The notes beneath the pieces were generated by a model. That model was not told the DNA's origin, ran no database searches, and worked only from the letters and a program-made list of their open reading frames with translations. DNA of 32,909 nt from NCBI GenBank assembly GCA_947176385.1, contig CAMWQN010000011.1, positions 1 through 32,909 of the forward strand. Direction: 5' to 3'. The position numbers and the translations under genes were made by a program. Below are positions 1 through 7,638 of this stretch, one piece after another. How positions within the stretch are numbered: the stretch's first letter is position 1; each line of letters starts with the position of its first letter. The DNA is from an uncultured Rickettsiales bacterium. GTDB taxonomy: Bacteria > Pseudomonadota > Alphaproteobacteria > Rs-D84.

Positions 1-167
1 TTACCATTCCCCAAGGAGCCGACCGACCCGAACACCGACCCGCGGAAAGACGTGTTGTTGCGAACGTTGTTACCGCAGTTGTTCGCACAGTTAGACCTGC
101 ATTCGGCAACCGAGGAGTTGGCGTTCCGAAACACCCAACGCGAAATCCACGAACCAGAGTCCGACAG
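1..167 (-). pseudogene. C-terminal fragment of a Cys-rich secreted protein, paralogous to the 388..837 gene; runs off the window edge
   Basis: Minus-frame translation ...SRWVFRNANSSVAECRSNCANNCGNNVRNNTSFRGSVFGSVGS closely matches the C-terminus of 388..837; in-frame stop at 168-170 and no ATG in the open segment. Confidence 0.6.
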
Positions 168-190
168 TCATCGTAACGGCAATACACCCT

Positions 191-376
191 TTTCCCAGTT
201 TTGGCTGGGAAACTGTGTTAAAAAAGTCTTTTGGTTTGTGTCGTTTTCCTTTGGTTTATTTTTCAATCGCACCCTGGGGGCGGGGTCGCCGCCCCCATCG
301 TACATAACAAAAACTGTTCCGTTTTTGTTATGTACGCCCCCACCCATTTCCGGTGTCCACGGCATACCGTGGACAC
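191..376. repeat. Cluster of four strong inverted repeats (hairpins)
   Basis: TTTCCCAG/CTGGGAAA (191-212), GGGGGCGG/CCGCCCCC (276-296), CGTACATAACAAAAAC/GTTTTTGTTATGTACG (299-336), GTGTCCACGG/CCGTGGACAC (353-376). Confidence 0.85.
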
Positions 377-387
377 ATACCGATTTA

Positions 388-837
388 TCAATTGCCGACC
401 GACCCGAACACCGACCCGCGGAAAGACGTGTGGTAGCGAACGTAGTGACCGCAGTTGAACGCACAGATAGACCTGCATTCGGCAACCGAGGAGTAGGCGT
501 CCCGAAACACCCAACGCGATTTTACAGGGTGTGTCATTTGGCACCAACAATACTTCCCCGTACGTTCACCACCCGTTGCAACATCGCCCGTTTCCGTATC
601 AATCAATGTATCTGTTGCAGAACCGCTGGGCGTGCCAATACACGTTGCAATTCCAAATACTGTCCCATACGGAAATGTTGTATTCCATTCGAATAATTCG
701 GTGTTATATGAATGATTTGTACCGGAAACCTGGGGGTCCAGGACGATTGCCAATGTGTCATCTGCGGCGCACATTGTCGTTGCATGTGCACCAAAAATCA
801 TCAAATTCATCAAACAAAAAATTAAAAATTTTTTCAT
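388..837 (-). CDS. Secreted Cys-rich protein with a KYCWCQMTxPVxSRWV motif
   Basis: 149 aa, signal peptide MKKFLIFCLMNLMIFGAHA; shares the YCWCQ...PV.S.WV and C-terminal Cys pattern with 861..1349. Confidence 0.8.
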   Translation of the reverse strand: MKKFLIFCLMNLMIFGAHATTMCAADDTLAIVLDPQVSGTNHSYNTELFEWNTTFPYGTVFGIATCIGTPSGSATDTLIDTETGDVATGGERTGKYCWCQMTHPVKSRWVFRDAYSSVAECRSICAFNCGHYVRYHTSFRGSVFGSVGN

Positions 838-860
838 TGTATATTCCTATCCTTGCCGGT

Positions 861-1349
861 TTACCATATCGCCCGATATATGCCATTTGTCAGAAAATTA
901 TTTGTATTATTCTTTATCGCATTTGCACAATCAGATGCGCATCCAGACGCACACGCGTCGTCATCACTGTACTTCTTGTTATATACCCACCATGACGTCA
1001 CAGGTCCTGTCAATTGACACCAGCAATACGTTCCAACGTCTGCATTCGACGCACGCAGATGCGTATTTGCAGAACCCTGGGATGCGTTACCGCCAGATGT
1101 ATCTGTTGTAATTTCATTGCATGTTGCCATACCTGATAACTTGTTCGATGCTGAATCGCCCGGCATCAAATCATAGTCAAAACGCAATTCAAATGTCATG
1201 TTCGCAGCATTTGATGATACAGATGTTGGGGTGACACTTTTTTTAATAACAAACACTGGGGTCTGGTTATGAATACATGTGGTCGCACCATATGCTGCCG
1301 AACATATCGCAGCCAATGCCAATGGGATTGATACAAGATGCTTTATCAT
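861..1349 (-). CDS. Secreted Cys-rich protein, paralog of 388..837
   Basis: 162 aa, signal peptide MIKHLVSIPLALAAICSAAYGA; GTYCWCQLTGPVTSWWVY motif. Confidence 0.8.
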   Translation of the reverse strand: MIKHLVSIPLALAAICSAAYGATTCIHNQTPVFVIKKSVTPTSVSSNAANMTFELRFDYDLMPGDSASNKLSGMATCNEITTDTSGGNASQGSANTHLRASNADVGTYCWCQLTGPVTSWWVYNKKYSDDDACASGCASDCANAIKNNTNNFLTNGIYRAIW

Positions 1350-1374
1350 TATACGTTTCCTTTCTTTTGTTTTA

Positions 1375-2349
1375 TTAGTCTGTTATGTGATAATCCTGAC
1401 CAGATACGGTTACGTTAATCGCACCACGCACCGCCCCCGGTGCCAGGCTGCCATAACATACAGCGCCCGTTGACGTTTCAATATTCACAGATGGTGCGGT
1501 AATACGCGATGCATATAATGGCAATGCAATGCCGCCCAATGATTTTAATGTGACAATACGCCCCGGGGTTACAGAACAGCCAACCTGGCACGTGCCAGTC
1601 CCCGCGTATAACAACCCAGCATCACATAGTGTGGCGCACATATTTAATTGGGTCTGATTTGATGCGCAATTCGCAGCCAACCAAAATGATTTATATCCAG
1701 CGGCACATTCTGAATTTTCACGTGGCGCCATCGTTGTATCAGACACAGTTATATCAACAAAATTTTCCGGACATTCGCCACGGTCACGCGATACACATGT
1801 GCCATCTGACAAATACTGCCCTGCACCACATAACGTGGCACCAAAATTTACCAAAACACCGTTGTAAATCGCACTCATAAATTCTGGCAATGTATATTGA
1901 TGATATGAATTCATACATTCATTCAGTTCTGCCGATGGCGATGAAAATGTGTTCCCATTGATTGCAGTCTGATAAAAACCGGATTCACATCGACCCTGTT
2001 TTTTGGGTTGGCATGCGCCATCTGCAAACTGTTCCCCGGCATTACACAATGTCGCACCAAACGACACCAATACACCATTATATATTGGATAAAACAAATC
2101 AGACATAACCGTGTCATCATACGAATTCATGCATGATTTTAATTCCCGTGACGGTGATGCATATGTCGCAGAATGTATCAATGTCTGATAATATCCAGAT
2201 GGACATTTATCCCGTACAATATCTGTACATTCCCCCGATGCCATATGTTGACCTGCATCACACAGTACGGCGCCAAATTTCACAACCGTTGCTGCGTGCG
2301 TTGCGCACGGCATAATTGATAATAATAAAAAAAGTATCTTGAACCTCAT
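1375..2349 (-). CDS. Secreted Cys-rich repeat protein
   Basis: 324 aa, signal peptide; three internal repeats of the form V.FGA.LC.AG......G.C.......C..G(Y/F)YQT. Confidence 0.8.
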   Translation of the reverse strand: MRFKILFLLLSIMPCATHAATVVKFGAVLCDAGQHMASGECTDIVRDKCPSGYYQTLIHSATYASPSRELKSCMNSYDDTVMSDLFYPIYNGVLVSFGATLCNAGEQFADGACQPKKQGRCESGFYQTAINGNTFSSPSAELNECMNSYHQYTLPEFMSAIYNGVLVNFGATLCGAGQYLSDGTCVSRDRGECPENFVDITVSDTTMAPRENSECAAGYKSFWLAANCASNQTQLNMCATLCDAGLLYAGTGTCQVGCSVTPGRIVTLKSLGGIALPLYASRITAPSVNIETSTGAVCYGSLAPGAVRGAINVTVSGQDYHITD

Positions 2350-2374
2350 CCCCTGCCCCAGGTTGCCATAAACA

Positions 2375-2521
2375 AACCACCGAAAACGTCCCTTGGTGGT
2401 TGGAGGTTCGAAACTATAATAAGAAGAAAATAGCGGGCTTATTCAATGTATTCACCGCCCTCCAACCTATGGCTGGAGATATTTTTTGTCCTCTCCGGAC
2501 ACTTCTTATTAAAGGTTTCGA
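2375..2521 (-). promoter_or_regulatory. Candidate structured 5' leader RNA (element C) of the 2349->388 secreted-protein operon
   Basis: Closing helix TCGAAAC/GTTTCGA plus AATAAGAAG/CTTCTTATT, internal hairpins, competing GGTTGGAGG/CCTCCAACC pairing, distal AACCACC/GGTGGTT hairpin just before the ORF. Confidence 0.6.
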
Positions 2522-2555
2522 CGCCTTAATTACGGAATCCGCCGTAATCATCGCT

Positions 2556-2584
2556 ATCATATAAAAATCACTTAACCCTGGCAA
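2556..2584 (-). promoter_or_regulatory. Sigma70-like promoter for element C
   Basis: Minus strand TTGCCA - 17 nt - TATGAT. Confidence 0.55.
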
Positions 2585-2691
2585 GCAAATTTTTACACGC
2601 TTTTATTCCTGGCATTTTCGTATTTACATATGCCGCAGGTTTTCGTATACTGTGAACATTGATAAAAAACACTAACCACAGGGGAAATCAC

Positions 2692-3123
2692 ATGAATATG
2701 AAAGTAATTGCAACAGTTTGTTCTGTACTGGCATTGGCAGCATGCGGCAACAACAGTCAGAACCCAGAAAAATTAAAGGGCGCAAATTTTGTTGCAACAT
2801 CGGGCACAACAGAAATCACACTGTCATTTGATGAAAACGAAATGCGTGCAAATGGTCAGGTTGTAAATCTGTATAACGCACCATACACAGCAGATGGCGA
2901 CAACATCAAATTTGGCAACATCGCATCAACTATGATGATGGGTCCCACCGAGGCTATGCAGGTTGAACAAGAATATTTCCAATTCATGGCAACAGTTGAA
3001 AAATATAACCTGTCAGGTAACCAGTTGACATTGAAAAACGCCGATGGTGCCGAAATGGTATTTACCCAGGTCACAGACACAGTTGTTGAAACTGTTGCAG
3101 AAACAGAAACAGTTGTTGAATAA
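2692..3123 (+). CDS. META-domain (HslJ-like) lipoprotein
   Basis: Lipobox LALAAC; ...ASTMMMGPTEAMQVEQEYFQFMATVEKYNLSGNQLTL typical of META domains; AGGGG Shine-Dalgarno before ATG 2692. Confidence 0.75.
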   Translation: MNMKVIATVCSVLALAACGNNSQNPEKLKGANFVATSGTTEITLSFDENEMRANGQVVNLYNAPYTADGDNIKFGNIASTMMMGPTEAMQVEQEYFQFMATVEKYNLSGNQLTLKNADGAEMVFTQVTDTVVETVAETETVVE

Positions 3124-3204
3124 TAAAACTTGACAATGTGAAAAAAGGCGGTTATAATCTGCCAGCGTTTATGAGTAAAAACATTCATAAATCGTGGCAG
3201 TTTT

Positions 3205-3280
3205 GGCCCCATCGTCTAGAGGCCTAGGACACCGCCCTTTCAAGGCGAGAACACCAGTTCGAATCTGGTTGGGGCTGCCA
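3205..3280 (+). tRNA. tRNA-Glu (UUC)
   Basis: GGCCCCA...TGGGGCT acceptor, CCTTTCA anticodon loop with TTC, GTTCGAATC T-loop, encoded CCA. Confidence 0.93.
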
Positions 3281-3290
3281 AAGATGATTC

Positions 3291-3315
3291 ACCGTCCATT
3301 TGGGCGGTATTTTTA
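3291..3315 (+). terminator. Rho-independent terminator after tRNA-Glu
   Basis: ACCGTCCATTTGGGCGGT followed by ATTTTTA. Confidence 0.75.
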
Positions 3316-3467
3316 TTGAAAATCCGGGCTATTCGGGCAGTTCGAAACCCGTTTTCAGAAAGCATACATTTTGCCAATATTTGGTCACTAAAACACAAAA
3401 AGGATAGCAGTCTAGCATTTTAAATTATATCGAATCTATTTTTGCTCATACCTCAAAAAATATTGTT

Positions 3468-3496
3468 TTGATTTATCGTTATTCGTTGGCTATAAT
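3468..3496 (+). promoter_or_regulatory. Sigma70-like promoter for element D
   Basis: TTGATT - 17 nt - TATAAT. Confidence 0.65.
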
Positions 3497-3503
3497 AAGC
3501 ATT

Positions 3504-3717
3504 GAATCCAATTGGAATTGGGTTCGGGGCTGTAGTAAGCCTATATAAGTCCGGTGTATAGCATAATTTTTGTGTTTTACACCGTTATGTTTCCCCCGAT
3601 TATAATAGTCGGGGAGCCGTTTGTTATACAATAGGTGTATCCGAAGACAGCGGAGTCATTGACTTATATGATTTACTAACTCCCCGACCGTCAATTTCCT
3701 AATTGGCGGTATATTTT
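3504..3717 (+). promoter_or_regulatory. Candidate structured leader/ncRNA (element D) ending in an intrinsic terminator
   Basis: Long-range helix TCGGGG/CCCCGA, TAGTAA/TTACTA, ATATAAGTC/GACTTATAT; internal hairpins; terminator CCGTCAATT-TCCT-AATTGGCGG + TATATTTTTT directly upstream of the SD of 3730. Confidence 0.65.
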
Positions 3718-3729
3718 TTGGAGAACCTG

Positions 3730-4470
3730 ATGACAAACATACAAATATCACAAGACGATTTAAGCAGAGCCGCAATTGCCAATAAAACTAACCCTTATGC
3801 TGACGTATTACCCCTTCACCTAAAGATGGGATACCCAGAAGTTAAATACGCTGGTTTGTTTCTGCAGAAAAATGAATTTATGCTTTATGCGGCACGTGTT
3901 TCCACGTATACAGAAAAAGAAAAGTTCATGGGTTATAAAGGAAATTCTGTTGGGACTTCAGTTCGGCTAGCGAAGGGATTGTATGTCCGTACAGGTGGAA
4001 GCAGAGGAAAGGCTGTAAGAGAAAAGGTTCGTGAATTTACTGAAGGCGATTTAGTCATAACTAATAAACGAATTGTTTTTATCGCGCCAGAGAATGGTTT
4101 TTCGTTTAAACCAGAAAGCATAACGGCTTGTGAGCCTATTGCAATAGATGCTCTTATTTTACAGTGTGGCAATAGAACTAAAAAGATTTATGTTAAAAGA
4201 AAAGAACTATTATTCTACATCATTGCTTGTTCCCAAGCCTCTATCAGGTGTGCATTAAGCGGATATGATTTATATTCTGAAAATGAACAATTAAAACAGA
4301 GTGTCACTGAAGAGCAAATACAAGAATATAAATACACCAAAGAATTAGCTGAAAAAATACCAGTTCCACAAATATCAGAAAATAATACGCTACTTTCCAA
4401 TAACATATTGACCTCTATTATCATTATAGGTCTCCTTTTTATACTATTTCTTTTTACATTACCTAAGTGA
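3730..4470 (+). CDS. Membrane-anchored protein with possible GRAM/bacterial-PH-like region
   Basis: GGAG SD then ATG; GDLVITNKRIVFIAPENGFSF resembles bPH/GRAM-like 'L.iTNkRlvf'; C-terminal TM ILTSIIIIGLLFILFLF. Confidence 0.65.
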   Translation: MTNIQISQDDLSRAAIANKTNPYADVLPLHLKMGYPEVKYAGLFLQKNEFMLYAARVSTYTEKEKFMGYKGNSVGTSVRLAKGLYVRTGGSRGKAVREKVREFTEGDLVITNKRIVFIAPENGFSFKPESITACEPIAIDALILQCGNRTKKIYVKRKELLFYIIACSQASIRCALSGYDLYSENEQLKQSVTEEQIQEYKYTKELAEKIPVPQISENNTLLSNNILTSIIIIGLLFILFLFTLPK

Positions 4471-4585
4471 AATATTTAATGAATTTTATCACAGCACTAA
4501 ATTTAAGAATTTCTTCAAAATTATTTGTTATGAAATTGTATACTTATATATAAAAGCATTTTCTAAAACAAAAAAAGGATTAAAT

Positions 4586-5314
4586 ATGAAAACCTTTATA
4601 TTACTAGCAACATTATTTTTAACCTCCTGTGTGACTAGTGAACCTTTTCCATATAAATGCGGCAAAATAACAGATAATAATTTACAAAATTATAATATTT
4701 ATAAAGATGATTATCTTTGTGTTGCAAATAATATTGCGAATAATATAACGTCATATTCAAGAGCAGAATTTACTGATTTTATAGATTATTCTGTAACAAC
4801 AAACAAACTTTATGATACTAATAATCAAGGTAGATTTAGTGGTTCATATTTTGCAGACAAAGACGACAAGAGAATTTCTGATACCAAAACTATACATGTC
4901 ATTAATGCATATGTATTTGATGATTATCAAACCAATAAAAGAAAGCAAGAGGCAGAGCAAAAAGAAAAAGAAGAACAAAAAAACAAGAAACAAATAGCTA
5001 AACAACATCCAGAAATCAGAAACAAATTAAAAAAACAGTTTTTTAGTCAATGTGAATATAATATGCAAAACAGTCGCATTCAATTAAATCAGAATTATAT
5101 TCAACAAATGTGTGAGTGTTTAGCCTGTGTTTTTAATGGGATAGCAGTAGATAATACTGTTTATGAATATGTAAAAAATAATAACAAAGCACAATTCTCT
5201 ATTCACTATAAACTTATCATGTCTAGCTACTATGATCATTGTGATAGATACGTTACAGGCATTGCAGATTACAATCCATGCAAGTGGGCAAATGGTGAAT
5301 ACCCATTTAAATAA
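4586..5314 (+). CDS. Putative lipoprotein, AT-rich gene
   Basis: 242 aa, MKTFILLATLFLTSC lipobox, Lys/Glu-rich coiled segment. Confidence 0.7.
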   Translation: MKTFILLATLFLTSCVTSEPFPYKCGKITDNNLQNYNIYKDDYLCVANNIANNITSYSRAEFTDFIDYSVTTNKLYDTNNQGRFSGSYFADKDDKRISDTKTIHVINAYVFDDYQTNKRKQEAEQKEKEEQKNKKQIAKQHPEIRNKLKKQFFSQCEYNMQNSRIQLNQNYIQQMCECLACVFNGIAVDNTVYEYVKNNNKAQFSIHYKLIMSSYYDHCDRYVTGIADYNPCKWANGEYPFK

Positions 5315-5396
5315 AATAACAATATCATAATCAATGTATTTATTGATGATATATCAATTCCTGGGGATGCACAAAAAAATGCGACACTAAATAAAA

Positions 5397-5426
5397 ACAG
5401 GCTGATAACAGCCTGTCTTTTATTTT
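5397..5426. terminator. Bidirectional intrinsic terminator
   Basis: ACAGGCTG-ATAA-CAGCCTGT with T-tracts on both strands, between convergent genes. Confidence 0.8.
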
Positions 5427-5995
5427 CGTATAATATTTTTACACTTTGAAATAATACGTTTTATAATATTGGGACAATATTTTTTCTGCAATGCACAAAC
5501 ATCTAATTCATACACCAATGTTTTGAGTTCATCAATTGCGAGTTCTTTAACCAGCACACCACCCAGACTGTCAAAGAAACCACGTACCCTGTCGTCTGCA
5601 AAATACCAAGCAGTAAATTTTTTACCGCCATTTTTGATCACCCAATCCGCAAACCCCATTATCAGTTTTGTACCAATACCTTTGCGTAAATATTTCAAAT
5701 CAACATACAAATGTCTTAAACTAAAACTATTGGTACCATCTTTTGCTTTATGCATACGACCACCAACTATACCAACAATATTACCAGTGCCATCTTCTGC
5801 AACAATAAAACAACTGTTATCCAATGTCGAAATTTTGTGTGCCATGCCACGAACCCTACTGGCAAATGTGTCACTTTGCAGATCCATATAATCGCCATCA
5901 AAAAACTCCGGATACAAATTATTTATGCCAGCGATACAAATTTCTTGCCATCTTTGTGCATCGGCTGGCGTTGCCGGTCGTAAGGTTATTTTCAT
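5420..5995 (-). CDS. GNAT-family N-acetyltransferase
   Basis: MKITLRPATPADAQRWQEIC...LRHLYVDLKYLRKGIGTKLI, GNAT acetyl-CoA motif. Confidence 0.88.
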   Translation of the reverse strand: MKITLRPATPADAQRWQEICIAGINNLYPEFFDGDYMDLQSDTFASRVRGMAHKISTLDNSCFIVAEDGTGNIVGIVGGRMHKAKDGTNSFSLRHLYVDLKYLRKGIGTKLIMGFADWVIKNGGKKFTAWYFADDRVRGFFDSLGGVLVKELAIDELKTLVYELDVCALQKKYCPNIIKRIISKCKNIIRK

Positions 5996-6014
5996 TTTTT
6001 ATCCTTTTTAGCCA

Positions 6015-6176
6015 TTATAATAAATATATTTGCATTTCGCAATAAAACCTAGGATTTTTATCAAAGGAAATCTTTCCAATGGCTTTAAATCCGCTGTTGT
6101 GCCAAAATTCCCACGTATTGCAATGAATCAAATCCTGAAACAAATGAAACGATGGGTGGCACAGAAATGACACATT
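6015..6176 (-). pseudogene. Possible C-terminal remnant of a degraded gene
   Basis: Minus frame ...FQDLIHCNTWEFWHNSGFKAIGKISFDKNPRFYCEMQIYLL* looks protein-like but has no ATG and an in-frame stop upstream. Confidence 0.3.
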
Positions 6177-6403
6177 CTAGTTTATGGACAGCAATTGACA
6201 ACCTGGCACAAAAATATGGTAAATCATGCTCGGCATTGGCAAAAGAATGCGGTCTGGATTCAACAACATTTAATCGCAGCAAACGCACTGATAAATATGG
6301 AAAACCACGCTGGTTGTCCAGTCAGACTATTTCAAAGATTCTGGAAAAGTATAATTTGACCGAGGCTGAATTTTTCCGCCTGGGCGAACAGGCACAAAAG
6401 TAA
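6152..6403 (+). CDS. Small solitary helix-turn-helix regulator
   Basis: SALAKECGLDSTTFNRSKRTDKYGKPRWLSSQTISKILEKYNLTEAEFFRL resembles the N-terminal DNA-binding part of S24/CI-type repressors; start may be 6167. Confidence 0.7.
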   Translation: MGGTEMTHSSLWTAIDNLAQKYGKSCSALAKECGLDSTTFNRSKRTDKYGKPRWLSSQTISKILEKYNLTEAEFFRLGEQAQK

Positions 6404-6412
6404 CCCAGCCCA

Positions 6413-6946
6413 TCAATGTGCAGGAATATCCGCACCTTCTAATTTTAACAATTTTATCTTGGCAGATAGCCCGGCGGCGTATCCTGTTATCTTGCCCCCT
6501 GCCCCAACAACACGATGACACGGTATTATAATCGATATTGGATTGTGACCAACCGCGCCACCGACAGCCTGGGCGGACATATGGGGCGCACCACGTGACG
6601 CTGCAACCCGACGCGCGATATCGCCATATGTACAAACAGTGCCATACGGAATTTCACATAAATATTTCCATACCATTTGGCGAAATGCACCACCACGTGG
6701 CGCCAATGGCAATTCTGATATATTGGGTCTGTCGCCTGCGAAATAACGGTTCAACCAATCGCGCGCCAAAACAAAAACCGGCAAATCATCACGGGACCCC
6801 ATACTATCGACCAAATCATACGGAAAATATTTCTGACCAATAATCCATAACCCGATAATATTTTCGCCATCTGATGCCAGCATCATTTCACCGACGGGTG
6901 ACAAATACATCGTTTTAAATAAAATATCCGGCGTGTTCGGTTTCAT
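6413..6946 (-). CDS. ogt: Methylated-DNA--[protein]-cysteine S-methyltransferase
   Basis: IIIPCHRVVGAGGKITGYAAGLSAKIKLLKLEG active-site signature. Confidence 0.92.
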   Translation of the reverse strand: MKPNTPDILFKTMYLSPVGEMMLASDGENIIGLWIIGQKYFPYDLVDSMGSRDDLPVFVLARDWLNRYFAGDRPNISELPLAPRGGAFRQMVWKYLCEIPYGTVCTYGDIARRVAASRGAPHMSAQAVGGAVGHNPISIIIPCHRVVGAGGKITGYAAGLSAKIKLLKLEGADIPAH

Positions 6947-7027
6947 GTGACAGATACTAGCATAAAATCCTATTAAATAAAGCCTAAATACATTGACAGC
7001 GAATATACGCCGATTTATAATCAAAAT

Positions 7028-7147
7028 ATGCAAAAAATTATACTTGGATTTTTATTTGTGGCGACACTGGCAGTTACTGCGTGCGGCGTAAAATCAGAAC
7101 TGGCACGCCCCGGCGACAGTTTTCCACGCAACTATCCGGTGTATTAA
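7028..7147 (+). CDS. lptM: Small lipoprotein, LptM/YifL-like
   Basis: MQKIILGFLFVATLAVTACGVKSELARPGDSFPRNYPVY; lipobox followed by CG.K...; absent from the supplied ORF track because it is short. Confidence 0.65.
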   Translation: MQKIILGFLFVATLAVTACGVKSELARPGDSFPRNYPVY

Positions 7148-7242
7148 AAAAAACGCGGGCAACAAATTGTGCGCAATTCTGCGGGCGTGGCGACTACGAA
7201 GTGCCGCCACCGTCGGAAAGCAGGAAAGTTCGAGTTTGTTTC

Positions 7243-7327
7243 GCGGGCGTGGCGAAATTGGCAGACGCGCTGGATTTAGGTTCCAGTGGGGTAACCCATG
7301 GGGGTTCAAGTCCCCCCGCCCGCACCA
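7243..7327 (+). tRNA. tRNA-Leu (UAG)
   Basis: GCGGGCG acceptor, TTTAGGT anticodon loop, long variable arm, GGTTCAAGTCC T-arm, encoded CCA. Confidence 0.93.
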
Positions 7328-7399
7328 AAAATAAAAAATACTTGATTTATGGTTAATTTTAGCCTAGAATCCAACGCAGAATAATAAAAGGTACATAAA

Positions 7400-7579
7400 A
7401 TGGCATCTAAGAAAGGTTCAAAAGAAGTTATCAAGCTGGAAAACAAAGAAACCGGTTACTTCTATACTACAACAAAAAACACAAAATCTGAAAATACTCA
7501 GGGCAAAATGAAAATGCGCAAGTATGATCCAAAGGTTCGTAAACACGTCGTTATGACAGAAGCAAAAATGCCTCACTAA
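7400..7579 (+). CDS. rpmG: 50S ribosomal protein L33
   Basis: [59 protein letters not shown]. Confidence 0.9.
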   Translation: MASKKGSKEVIKLENKETGYFYTTTKNTKSENTQGKMKMRKYDPKVRKHVVMTEAKMPH

Positions 7580-7604
7580 TAACGCGCATGTTGATAAAAA
7601 TTCT

Positions 7605-7629
7605 GCGTCCCAATTGGGACGCATTTTTT
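7605..7629 (+). terminator. Intrinsic terminator of rpmG
   Basis: GCGTCCCAATTGGGACGC + ATTTTTT. Confidence 0.85.
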
Positions 7630-7638
7630 GCTTCGTTC

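Noticed and set aside
52-696. 214-aa plus ORF
   Set aside because: Antisense to the Cys-rich secreted genes and spans the hairpin cluster; composition not protein-like
2375-2521. Element C as a tmRNA or tRNA (contains GTTTCGAACCTCCAACCACCA)
   Set aside because: T-stem is too short, no anticodon arm, no tag-peptide reading frame; the CCA appears coincidental
3504-3717. Element D as 6S RNA or RNase P RNA (has AAGTCCGG)
   Set aside because: Lacks the other conserved regions of RNase P and the 6S central-bubble sequence; size does not fit RNase P
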